Assembly (NCBI GenBank): GCA_963768185.1 | Contig: CAVYGS010000001.1 | Location: forward strand, 186,001 to 250,000 | Source of the DNA: Palsa-461 sp963768185 | GTDB lineage: Bacteria; Actinomycetota; Acidimicrobiia; Acidimicrobiales; RAAP-2 | Direction: 5' to 3' | Length of the DNA stretch: 64,000 bases | Shown: positions 7,772-15,438 of the stretch, one piece after another | Layout of the letters: every line of letters starts with the position of its first letter | Position numbering within the stretch: the first letter of the stretch is position 1 | Made by a program: the position numbers and the translations under genes | The notes under the pieces: model-generated | What the model saw: only the letters and a program-made list of their open reading frames with translations | Databases searched by the model: none | Told to the model about the DNA's origin: nothing

Positions 7772-8137
7772 ATGGCCCACATGATCCGCAAGAGTCTGAA
7801 TTCGCCGGAGGAAACACGGGCGTTCGCCGACGGCATGGGGATGGTCGAGCTGGTGAACCTCGACTCCTCACCGGTCGGCCGGGCCACCTTCCATCCGGGC
7901 TGGAAGTGGTCCACCCACGTGAAGCCGATCGCCAAGACCGACAGCTGCCAGGCTGCCCACACCGGGTACGTCGTCTCCGGTCGGATGCACGTCGTCATGG
8001 ACGACGGAGAGGAAATGGAGACCGGCCCAGGCGACTTCGTCCACATCCCGGCCGGCCACGACGCGTGGATCGTCGGCGACGAGCCCTGTGTCGTCATCGA
8101 CTGGCACGGTTTCGCCGATTACGCCAAGGAGACATGA
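7772..8137 (+). CDS. Single-domain cupin protein
   Basis: A 121-residue small beta-barrel protein. GWKWSTHVKPI and HTGYVVSGRMHVVMDDGEEM form cupin motif 1, with GPGDFVHIPAGHDAWIVGDE as motif 2. The histidines suggest a bound metal, but no substrate can be inferred. A GGGAG Shine-Dalgarno lies about 7 nt before the ATG. It stands alone, between the tRNA and a two-sided terminator. Confidence 0.8.
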   Translation: MAHMIRKSLNSPEETRAFADGMGMVELVNLDSSPVGRATFHPGWKWSTHVKPIAKTDSCQAAHTGYVVSGRMHVVMDDGEEMETGPGDFVHIPAGHDAWIVGDEPCVVIDWHGFADYAKET

Positions 8138-8142
8138 GCGCG

Positions 8143-8160
8143 CTCGGGCGAGCGCCCGAG
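8143..8160. terminator. Short GC hairpin after the cupin gene
   Basis: CTCGGGC and GCCCGAG form a 7-bp stem with a 4-nt loop just downstream of the cupin stop. There is no T-run. It is a possible terminator or mRNA 3'-end stabiliser. Confidence 0.4.
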
Positions 8161-8225
8161 TAAGGCGGCGGGCGGAAGGCCCTTTCACGGCCGCAAGGGC
8201 ACCTTCCGCTCTTGTCGACCCGCAA

Positions 8226-8255
8226 GGGCCCGGGAGCGGTCGAGCCCCCGGGCCC
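8226..8255. terminator. Two-sided terminator-like hairpin between convergent genes
   Basis: GGGCCCGGG at 8226-8234 and CCCGGGCCC at 8247-8255 form a perfect 9-bp stem with a 12-nt loop. It sits between the cupin gene (plus) and the beta-propeller gene (minus), so it can serve both. The flanks lack a clear T-run, as is common in high-GC actinobacteria. Confidence 0.55.
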
Positions 8256-8273
8256 TCACATGAGCAATGCTGA

Positions 8274-9479
8274 CTAAAGCCCGGTCGTGACGATCCCAGC
8301 CGGTGCGGCGCCGGCGGGAAGCGCGATGGGCGAGCTCGGAAGCTCGGTGAGGTTGCCGCCGTCGACGGCAAAGGCCCCCACTGCGTCGACCCGGCTCTCG
8401 TCCACGTACAGCGTCCTGCCGTCGGGGCTCAGGCGGGCGTCGACTGCGCCGACGCCACCGGTGTTGCTCACCGGGGTGCTGCCGAGAAGCGTCAGGGTTC
8501 CGTTGGGCGCGATGGCGTAGCGGGAGATCTCACCTGATCCGGTGTTCACGGTGAAGAGGAACTGGCCGTCATGGGTGATCTCGATCCAACAGGGCGCGGT
8601 CTGGTTGTCGGCAAACGGGCTGGCCCCGATCGACGCCAGTGACCCGTTGGCCGCGACGTTGAAGGCCGAGATCGTTCCGGTGCCAGCTCCGACGTTGTGT
8701 GCGTTGGAGACGAAAAGCTGGTGGGGGTTCGTCGGACGGAATTCGCTGCCGAAGGGTCCAAGGCCCTGGGCGGGCGAGGGAGATCCGGGAGCGGCTGAAA
8801 GAAGCCCGTTCGCCCCCACGACGAAGCTGTCGATCAACGACGAACCGACACGCGTGCCAACCAGGCTGGTCCCGGTCGAGTTGAAGAGGACGTCGCCCGG
8901 CTGGGAACCGTTGGGGAGCGAGACAGTCGAGTGGGCCAGCGGCTGGAGCTGTCCGAAGAGGCTCAGTGTGAACCCGGTGTAGTTCGGTCCTACGGCCCCG
9001 GCGTTGGCAACGTACACGAGGTTGTCATGGACGGCGACGCTGACCGGCGTTGGGCCGCCTGAGGAAACGACACCGTTCGGCACCAGCTGCAGACCGCCGT
9101 TGAACCCGATTCTCAGCACGGACACCTGGTTGCTGCCCGCATCGACCGCCAGCACGAACTGACCGTCGCTGCTGAGCTGGATCGCACCCTGGGAAGCCAG
9201 CGAGGCACCGGTACCTGCGCCTCCGGCGGTGAACGGTGAGCCCACGAGCGGGGTGAGCGACCCATCCAGGTGGCGGCCGAACCCGCTAATGGTGTTGGTC
9301 CCCGCTGTGTTGTCGTCGAGATAGACGTAGCCGATCACGGGGGACGGGTTGGTCGGGGTGAATGCCGCGACGGGGGCTGCACCAGCCGCGCCAGCACCCA
9401 ATATGCCGAGAATCCCGACTCCGCTCAGTGTCACGGCGCCCAGCGCGACACGCAGGGCCCTTCTGACGTGCTTTCGCAT
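8274..9479 (-). CDS. Secreted beta-propeller protein of the lactonase/YVTN type
   Basis: The 401-residue form starts at the ATG at 9479, which has a GGAGG Shine-Dalgarno about 10 nt upstream. A longer frame back to 9620 lacks this. The N-terminus MRKHVRRALRVALGAVTLSG followed by an Ala/Gly-rich stretch is a Sec signal peptide ending near AGAAPVAA. The rest is a string of about seven repeats of the form LSSDGQFVLAVDAGSNQVSV or LSPDGRTLYVDESRVDAVGA, matching the 6-phosphogluconolactonase-like and YVTN propellers. Being exported, it is unlikely to be the cytoplasmic lactonase; a binding or surface role is more probable. The divergent upstream region separates it from the sigma/anti-sigma pair read in the same direction. 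Confidence 0.8.
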   Translation of the reverse strand: MRKHVRRALRVALGAVTLSGVGILGILGAGAAGAAPVAAFTPTNPSPVIGYVYLDDNTAGTNTISGFGRHLDGSLTPLVGSPFTAGGAGTGASLASQGAIQLSSDGQFVLAVDAGSNQVSVLRIGFNGGLQLVPNGVVSSGGPTPVSVAVHDNLVYVANAGAVGPNYTGFTLSLFGQLQPLAHSTVSLPNGSQPGDVLFNSTGTSLVGTRVGSSLIDSFVVGANGLLSAAPGSPSPAQGLGPFGSEFRPTNPHQLFVSNAHNVGAGTGTISAFNVAANGSLASIGASPFADNQTAPCWIEITHDGQFLFTVNTGSGEISRYAIAPNGTLTLLGSTPVSNTGGVGAVDARLSPDGRTLYVDESRVDAVGAFAVDGGNLTELPSSPIALPAGAAPAGIVTTGL

Positions 9480-9922
9480 CCTGTTTGTAACCTCCAAGGG
9501 TTTCGAGGGGTACGAACTACCCAACGGAGGTACTGTCTTCGGACCGGCGGGACCGTTACACGGAGACGCTCGCTCGGTGTCGCTTCGCGAAAGACCGATG
9601 GAGTTGCGACAACGCGCCACCAGCGTCTCTTACCCGGACCGTCACGGTAAGTCCTGCTCAAGGTCGCACCGTCGAGCCGGTCTCGACTCAGTTCTGGGCC
9701 GCGGGCCGCTCACCGGGTCGAAGTTGATTACGTTCAGAAGGTTTCCTGAGTGGCGCGAGGAGAGCGCTCACCGAGCGACGCCCTCACTCCATATTCATTC
9801 AACCGAGGAACGGGTGGCGGCTCGCTTGGGCGGTCATCTCCATGGTGTTCGATGGCGAAGTCGGCTTCGGCCACCGCCCGGCCTTCACGATTTGAACGTT
9901 GGGGCGTGTCGACCACCGGGGA
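9480..9922. other. 443-bp stretch without a supported gene
   Basis: Open frames here are short, have no ribosome-binding site and show no family features. The part just upstream of 9479 must contain the promoter and 5' UTR of the propeller gene. I see no strong hairpin or repeat. Confidence 0.4.
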
Positions 9923-10186
9923 TCACGGTTCGGATCGCCAGCGCCGATAGAGATCCGTGAGATCCGCTGTTGCCTCCGGGGTGAGCTCATCGGGATCGAT
10001 CGTGCCGGACAACGCGATGGTCATCCTGATCTGCTCAAGGTAGGCGGCACAGTTTGGACACGATGCGAGATGGACCTCCAAGCGGCGCCGGTCGCGACGT
10101 GACAGCGCACCCTCGAGGTAGTCGGTGACGAGGTCGACCGCCTGCTGGCACGCGAGGTTCTTCCGTCGAAGCAGGAGCACCCTCAA
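9923..10186 (-). CDS. Zinc-finger anti-sigma factor (zf-HC2)
   Basis: An 87-residue protein with the anti-sigma zinc motif: Cys in NLACQQAV, then HLASCPNCAAYLEQ, i.e. HxxxCxxC at about residues 39-46. It has no membrane helix, so it should be soluble, like RsrA-type anti-sigmas. Its start overlaps the stop of the sigma gene by 4 bases, so the pair is translationally coupled. Thiol or metal sensing would be typical of the family but is not shown here. Confidence 0.85.
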   Translation of the reverse strand: MRVLLLRRKNLACQQAVDLVTDYLEGALSRRDRRRLEVHLASCPNCAAYLEQIRMTIALSGTIDPDELTPEATADLTDLYRRWRSEP

Positions 10187-10770
10187 CCCCCTTCCAGCTT
10201 CGCCTGGAGGACCTCCCGCAAGCGATTGCGTCCGCGGTGGAGAAGCACTCGCTGACTTCCCGGACTCACGGCCAAGATGGCGCAGACCTCGGCACTCGAG
10301 AGCCCATCGACGTCGCGGAGCACGACCACTTGGCGTTGACGAGGTGGAAGGGTCTCCAAGGCAGTTCTGAGGACTGGCGCCCAGGTCGCAGCGTCCAAGC
10401 GGTCCTCGGCCTCATCGGTCCAGCGTTGGACCGGCTCTGCCCATTGGCCGCGTTCGTCGAAAGCCGAGGGGTCAGCGAAATGCGCTGACTCGATCGGTGC
10501 GTTGAGGTGCTCGTTGGACCCGGCCGAACGAGCTCGGTTCGCCAGGATTCGGAACAACCAGGTCTTGAAGGAGGACCGACCCTCGAAACGCTCAAGACCA
10601 CGAACCACGCCCAGCCAGGTGTCCTGGACGACCTCTTCAGCCACTGCCTCGCTCGGGACAAAGCAACGAGCAAGGCGGAGCAGGGGTTGTTGGTAGCGGA
10701 CCACCAGCATCACGAACGCCTCCTCGTCACCGCTGCGTAGCCGGGCGAGCAGTTCGGTCTCCGTCTCCAC
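10183..10770 (-). CDS. ECF-type RNA polymerase sigma factor
   Basis: A 195-residue sigma-70-family protein with only regions 2 and 4. Region 2 is DEEAFVMLVVRYQQPLLRLA through VAEEVVQDTWLGVVRGLERF and SSFKTWLFRILANRAR. Region 4 is LPPRQRQVVVLRDVDGLSSAEVCAILAVSPGSQRVLLHRGR, the -35-binding helix-turn-helix. The anti-sigma gene follows directly with a 4-nt overlap. The secreted propeller further downstream could be a target, which is inference. Confidence 0.93.
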   Translation of the reverse strand: METETELLARLRSGDEEAFVMLVVRYQQPLLRLARCFVPSEAVAEEVVQDTWLGVVRGLERFEGRSSFKTWLFRILANRARSAGSNEHLNAPIESAHFADPSAFDERGQWAEPVQRWTDEAEDRLDAATWAPVLRTALETLPPRQRQVVVLRDVDGLSSAEVCAILAVSPGSQRVLLHRGRNRLREVLQAKLEGG

Positions 10771-11004
10771 GCCTTGGATCGTACGAGTCGATGTCCCTCG
10801 CGGCCATCGCGCCCAGCAGATTGTGTGCGTCTCTCAATGGCGTTTCCCAGAGCTCCTGACAACATCCCCGCAGTCCCTCACATGTTTCTCGTTCCACAGT
10901 CCTCGACGACTCCTCCGGCGTTACGCAGTCAGTTCCCCCAACGCTCACCGGAGGTTCGCGAACGGCCCACACCGATGTTCTGTCGGCAGGCCGTAGTCCG
11001 CAGG

Positions 11005-11787
11005 TCAATCGGGACGCTGTAGAACGGTGCGGGGGTGCCGACCGTCCACGTAGCCGAGGAACGGCGGGTAGATGTTGTACCCGAGCAACTCTTGGAGTCG
11101 TTCCGGGAGCCCGCTGATCACGGTGCGCGGCACAGCCAAGCAATGGTTCTCCTGCGGCCGAAGCCAGCTGACGACGTACTCGAGGATCACGCCGAGACGC
11201 GGTTTGTCCGTGGTGTTGGCCCCGCCCCCGTGCCACAGGTTGCCGAGATAGAACATCGCCGAGCCCGCCGGCATCTCGGCGACGACGATCTCGGCTTGCG
11301 GTCCGGGTCGTTGCCCCGGCTCCCACCGGTGACTGCCCGGCACGAGCCGCGTCGCGCCGTTGGCCTCGGTGAAGTCGTCGAGGGGCCACATCGAGTTGAC
11401 CACGACGTTGGGATGGGGTTGGGGGAGCGGATACACGCTTTCGTCACGGTGCAGGATCTGAGCCTTCTCGCCCGGACCGATTTGGATCCCGACCGGGGCG
11501 CTCAACTGGTAGTGGACGAGCGCCCGGTCCAGGACACCGAGCACGAGCGGATCGATGGCGATCGCGTCGAAGGAGCGCGTTTTCGCGAACAGGGCGTAGA
11601 CGCGCTGGGTGGAGAACCCCTCGAAGTCGTTGCGCCCGGTCGGAGTCTCGTTCAGGACGCGCTGGAGATCCCGGCGGGCCAGCTCGACCTCAGCCGGGCT
11701 GAGGACACCTTCGACGATGACGTAGCCGTCACTCGCCATCCCGTCGGCAACCTCGTCGGGGCTCGTGGCCGCGATGGTGGTCCTCAC
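11005..11787 (-). CDS. Phytanoyl-CoA dioxygenase (PhyH) family Fe(II)/2-oxoglutarate oxygenase
   Basis: A 260-residue double-stranded beta-helix oxygenase. The iron triad is visible as HRDE in AQILHRDESVYPLPQPH (His and Asp) and the distal His in NLWHGGGANTTDKPRLGV, whose Arg would bind 2-oxoglutarate. The start SPDEVADGMASDGYVIVEGV is typical of the family. It is divergent from the MFS transporter with a 108-bp gap and may hydroxylate the compound the transporter carries, together with the MenC-like enzyme. The substrate is not predictable. Confidence 0.85.
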   Translation of the reverse strand: MRTTIAATSPDEVADGMASDGYVIVEGVLSPAEVELARRDLQRVLNETPTGRNDFEGFSTQRVYALFAKTRSFDAIAIDPLVLGVLDRALVHYQLSAPVGIQIGPGEKAQILHRDESVYPLPQPHPNVVVNSMWPLDDFTEANGATRLVPGSHRWEPGQRPGPQAEIVVAEMPAGSAMFYLGNLWHGGGANTTDKPRLGVILEYVVSWLRPQENHCLAVPRTVISGLPERLQELLGYNIYPPFLGYVDGRHPRTVLQRPD

Positions 11788-11895
11788 GGCAAAACCCTAG
11801 GCTGCGGGTTCTTGGCTGTCCCAGGGAGCGGCAACGCGACGCTTCCCGAGCGCACCAGCGGGGGGAGCGACATGCCGAGCGTCCCTGCGTAGACC

Positions 11896-13335
11896 ATGGC
11901 CCGCCGACCCCTTGCCTTCCGGCGCTCCTCAGAGCCGGCGGCGCCGAGCGAACACCATGGATCGAGCCTTGTCTCCACCTGGCCCATGTGGGTCATCGGG
12001 TTCCTGGCCATGATCGACAACCTCGACCAGTACATCGTCCGGGGTGCCTCGAACCAGATCGAGAAGGTCTTCCATGTCGGGGACTTCCAGATCGGGATCC
12101 TCTTCTCCGCCTTCATCATCATGAACGGCATCGCCACGGTGCCCGCCAGCTACATCGGTGACCGATGGAGCCGCACCCGGCTCATGGCGGTGACCATTGC
12201 CGTGTGGTCGGTCTTGAGCGCGCTCGGCGGCGTGGTGCCGGTGGGAGCCTTCAGCTTGCTCGTGGTCCTGCGGGGTTTGCTGGGTTTCGGCCAGGCGACC
12301 ACCAACCCGGCGAGCGCGAGCCTGCTTGCCGACTATTACGGCATCGACCGCCGGGGCAAAGCGTTCTCGCTGCAGTACTGCCTCAGCTATATCGGTCTCG
12401 GCCTCGGGCTCGTCATCGGCTCGTTGCTCGGCACCCACTTCGGGCACTTCGGCTGGCGCTTGGCCTTCTTGGTCTCGATCATCCCCGGGCTGTTGATCGC
12501 CTATCTGTGCTGGAACCTTCCCGAGCCCATACGGGGTGCGGCCGACCGAGAGCACGTGACCGGCGTCGCGGAGACGGGGGCCGGGCGCGTCGCGGAGCCG
12601 TTGTTCCCCGGCGGCATCTCCCAGTTCACCGGTCAGATGCTCCGCGGGCTGCGAGCTGACATGCGCACGATCCTGCGCATCCCGACGATGCGTTACGCGC
12701 TTGTCGGGGTGTCGAACATCTTCTTCGTCGTCACGGCCGTGTCGACGTGGATCCCCACCTTCTACGAGCGTCAGTTCGGGCTGACCCAGGGGAAGGCGAA
12801 CCTGGCCTTCGGCGCTCTGGTCATCGTCGCGGGCATCCCGGGCACCCTCATCGGCGGAGCGATCTCGGACCGCTTCGTGAACCGCGTGCTGGGCTCGCGG
12901 GTGTTGATCCCCGGGGTGTGCCTCGGCACCTGCGCCACCCTCTTCTTGTTCTCGTTCATCCCGATGCCCTTCGCGCCGGCTTTCGCCCTGGAGCTGGTCG
13001 GGTTCCTGGTGGCCGCCTCGTCGCTGCCCGCCCTGCGAGCGGGCCTCGCCGATGCCGTGCCGGCGCAGCTGCGCAGCACCGGGAGCGGTGCGTTCAACGT
13101 GACCGCGATCATCTTCGGCTCCGCCGCTGCCCCCCTCCTCACCTCGGCCGTCGCCACCGCGTTCGGCGGGAACTACCGGGTCGCGTTCTCGATCGTGATG
13201 CCGGTCGCCTTCATCGGGTGTCTCTCGCTGCTCGCGGCACGCCGGCACATCGAGGAGGACACCGCGGCCGTCTTCGCGGCGATCGCCTCCGAGTTGGAGC
13301 ACCAGCCGAGCGAGTCGCCCCCCGACCAGGCCTGA
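11896..13335 (+). CDS. Major facilitator superfamily transporter
   Basis: A 479-residue protein with about 12 membrane helices. The loop between helices 2 and 3 carries the MFS signature as SYIGDRWSRTRLMAV, and the second half repeats it as GGAISDRFVNRVLGS. The N-terminal WPMWVIGFLAMIDNLDQYIV resembles the organic-acid/spinster-like MFS groups. The ATG at 11896 has no clear Shine-Dalgarno. It is followed after 1 nt by the MenC-like gene, so the two form an operon for import or export of a shared substrate. Confidence 0.85.
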   Translation: MARRPLAFRRSSEPAAPSEHHGSSLVSTWPMWVIGFLAMIDNLDQYIVRGASNQIEKVFHVGDFQIGILFSAFIIMNGIATVPASYIGDRWSRTRLMAVTIAVWSVLSALGGVVPVGAFSLLVVLRGLLGFGQATTNPASASLLADYYGIDRRGKAFSLQYCLSYIGLGLGLVIGSLLGTHFGHFGWRLAFLVSIIPGLLIAYLCWNLPEPIRGAADREHVTGVAETGAGRVAEPLFPGGISQFTGQMLRGLRADMRTILRIPTMRYALVGVSNIFFVVTAVSTWIPTFYERQFGLTQGKANLAFGALVIVAGIPGTLIGGAISDRFVNRVLGSRVLIPGVCLGTCATLFLFSFIPMPFAPAFALELVGFLVAASSLPALRAGLADAVPAQLRSTGSGAFNVTAIIFGSAAAPLLTSAVATAFGGNYRVAFSIVMPVAFIGCLSLLAARRHIEEDTAAVFAAIASELEHQPSESPPDQA

Positions 13336-13336
13336 G

Positions 13337-14467
13337 GTGCGACTCGAGGTGGTCGAGGCCTTCCTCGTCGGCCTCGCCCTGCGGGAGCCGGTCAGGAGTG
13401 CCGGCCTCGTGCACGGCGACAAAACGACGCTGTTTCTCCGGGTGACGAGCGATGCGGGATCCGGCTGGGGCGAGTGTGTGGCCTATCCCGACGCGCGCGA
13501 TCCCGATCCGACGGTGGAGGCGGTCGAGCCGCTCGTCGTCGACGCCGTCGTGCAGCGCCTGGTCGCCACCACCTCGCGGGGCGAGGTGCAGTCGGCCGAG
13601 GGGGTGCGGGCGGCCTGCAGCCCGAGATCGGTCGCCGAGCAGGTGGTGACGGCTGCGCTCGAGATGGCGCTGCTCGACGCCGAGCTGCGGGCCGAGTCCC
13701 GTTCGCTTGCCGACGCGGTCGGGGCGGTCCGCCCGGAGGTCGAGACGGGCGCCCTCGTCGGGATCCCGAGCACTGGGCAGATCGGCGAATTGCTGGACCT
13801 GGCACAGCGCACGCTCGACGCCGGTGCGCGACGCCTCCGCGTCAAGATCGAGCCCGGGTGGGACCATCGGCCCCTCGAGACGCTGCGCGAGCGCTATCCC
13901 GACGCGGTGCTCCAGGCCGACGCCAACGGCTCGTTCGCTCCCGACGCAGCGTCGCAGCTCCGGGGCCTTGACGCCTACGGGCTGCGCTGCCTCGAGCAGC
14001 CGTTCGCTCCCGATGAGCTCGAGGCGCATCGCCACCTCGGCGCCGAGATGGCGACGCCGATTGCCCTCGACGAGTCGCTGTGGTCCACCGATCGAGTGCG
14101 CGACGCTGTCGCTCTCGGTGCGTGCCGCGTCGCGTGTCTCAAGCCGGGGCGGCTCGGTGGCGTCGCCGCCACGGTCGATGCAGCACGCGCCTGTGCCGCG
14201 GCCGGCGTGGACTGCTTCGTGGGCGGCTTCTTCGAGTCGGGCTTGGGGCGCGCCGTCAACGCGGCGCTGGCCGGGCGGCCCGAGTTCTCGCTTCCCGGTG
14301 ACCTCAGCGACCCCGGGGGCTACCTTGTCGAGAGCCCGTTCTCCTACCTCGAGACCCGGGACGGGCTCGTCACCCTGTCGGGATCGCCCGGCCTGGGCGT
14401 CGTGCTGTTCCCCGAGGTGCTCGAGGCGTGCACGATCCGGTTCCGAAGGGTCCCGTTGGCGAGCTGA
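13337..14467 (+). CDS. Enolase-superfamily enzyme, o-succinylbenzoate synthase/N-acylamino acid racemase type
   Basis: A 376-residue two-domain protein. The barrel shows the superfamily's catalytic set: KxK-equivalent RVKIEPG (second Lys kept, first replaced by Arg), metal ligands in LQADANGSF, LEQPF and ALDESLWS, and the distal Lys in CLKPGRLGG. The LKPGRLGG form is typical of the MenC/NSAR branch. In menaquinone synthesis MenC dehydrates SHCHC to o-succinylbenzoate, but no other men gene is nearby and the partners are an MFS transporter and PhyH, so a racemase or catabolic role is as likely. It starts with GTG, 1 nt after the transporter stop. Confidence 0.75.
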   Translation: MRLEVVEAFLVGLALREPVRSAGLVHGDKTTLFLRVTSDAGSGWGECVAYPDARDPDPTVEAVEPLVVDAVVQRLVATTSRGEVQSAEGVRAACSPRSVAEQVVTAALEMALLDAELRAESRSLADAVGAVRPEVETGALVGIPSTGQIGELLDLAQRTLDAGARRLRVKIEPGWDHRPLETLRERYPDAVLQADANGSFAPDAASQLRGLDAYGLRCLEQPFAPDELEAHRHLGAEMATPIALDESLWSTDRVRDAVALGACRVACLKPGRLGGVAATVDAARACAAAGVDCFVGGFFESGLGRAVNAALAGRPEFSLPGDLSDPGGYLVESPFSYLETRDGLVTLSGSPGLGVVLFPEVLEACTIRFRRVPLAS

Positions 14468-14496
14468 CGACCGGCCGGGTCGTCGGAGCGAGGGCG

Positions 14497-14502
14497 TACA
14501 AT
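14497..14502 (+). promoter_or_regulatory. -10 box TACAAT for a leaderless start
   Basis: TACAAT ends 9 nt before the ATG at 14512, so the transcript should begin at or next to the start codon. No Shine-Dalgarno is present, which fits leaderless translation. Confidence 0.6.
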
Positions 14503-14511
14503 CGGTCGCCC

Positions 14512-14805
14512 ATGCAACGGTTCTTCGTCGAGCGGCGGATCCGCGAGGTGCACGAGCGGCTGGTGCGGGCGCGCCAGGAGCTGGCGGTCCTCGACGAGCA
14601 GTACGCCGTGGTTTCCGACGCTGCCGAGGACGCCCGGCTGCGTTCGCTGGTGTCCGAGACGCCCCTGGCCGCGCACGACTACGGCGAGGTGAAGCGCCAC
14701 GCCGACGCCATGGCCCGGGCCCGCGACGCGCTGGTGTCCACCGTGGCCGAACTCGAACACCGTCGCGACGAGCTCCTCCAGCAGGTCGGGGTGACGGGCC
14801 GTTGA
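14512..14805 (+). CDS. Small coiled-coil protein upstream of the ANTAR response regulator
   Basis: A 97-residue, highly charged, fully helical protein (ERRIREVHERLVRARQEL through VAELEHRRDELLQQVG) that should form a long coiled coil. I do not recognise a named family. The start is fixed by the TACAAT -10 box 9 nt upstream; the longer frame from 14428 would begin inside the previous gene. Its stop overlaps the TTG start of the response regulator, so they are coupled, and it might be a partner of it. Confidence 0.7.
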   Translation: MQRFFVERRIREVHERLVRARQELAVLDEQYAVVSDAAEDARLRSLVSETPLAAHDYGEVKRHADAMARARDALVSTVAELEHRRDELLQQVGVTGR

Positions 14806-15422
14806 GCGAGCAGGACACCGCGACCCCGGTGCGGGTCATCATCGCCGAGGACGAGGCCATCGTCCGCCTGGACCTGAAGGAGATCCTGGTCTCGGCGGGC
14901 TACGAGGTGGTGGGGGAGACCGGCCGGGGCGACGACGCGGTGCGCCTGGCGGCCGAGACCACGCCGGATCTGGCGATCCTGGACGTGAAAATGCCCGGCC
15001 TGAGCGGCATCCAGGCGGCGCGCGAGATGACCAAGGACGACGCCCGGGTGGCGGTCATGGTCCTCACGGCGTTCAGCCAGCGCGAGCTGATCGAAGAGGC
15101 GCGCGACGCCGGGGTGTCCGCCTACCTGGTGAAGCCGTTCCGGCGCGACGAGCTCCTCGGGGCGGTCGAGCAGGTGCTGGCGTCGTGCCGACAGGACTGG
15201 GCGATCGACGCGGAGATCGAGAGCTTCGGCGCCGAGGGCAGCGCGGCGGAGGACAAGATCGCCACCCGCAAGTTGGTCGAGGAGGCCAAGGGCAAGCTCA
15301 TCGAGCACTCGGACATGACCGAGGCCGAGGCCTTCTCGTTCATCCAGCGCACGGCCATGCGCACCCGGGCCCGGATGCGCGAGGTCGCACGCCAGGTCAT
15401 CGACGGCTCTTTGACCCCGTGA
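14802..15422 (+). CDS. pdtaR: ANTAR-domain response regulator, PdtaR-like
   Basis: A 206-residue protein. The N-terminal receiver domain has the acidic pocket (VIIAEDEAIVRLD), phospho-acceptor Asp in LAILDVKMPG and Lys in YLVKPF. The C-terminal ANTAR domain (DKIATRKLVEEAKGKLIEHS, then AFSFIQRTAMRTRARMREVA) binds paired hexaloop hairpins in nascent RNA and prevents termination. The TTG start at 14802 overlaps the upstream stop. In actinobacteria this regulator lies next to polA, as here. Confidence 0.85.
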   Translation: MSEQDTATPVRVIIAEDEAIVRLDLKEILVSAGYEVVGETGRGDDAVRLAAETTPDLAILDVKMPGLSGIQAAREMTKDDARVAVMVLTAFSQRELIEEARDAGVSAYLVKPFRRDELLGAVEQVLASCRQDWAIDAEIESFGAEGSAAEDKIATRKLVEEAKGKLIEHSDMTEAEAFSFIQRTAMRTRARMREVARQVIDGSLTP

Positions 15423-15438
15423 CCGGCGGCGGGACCCG

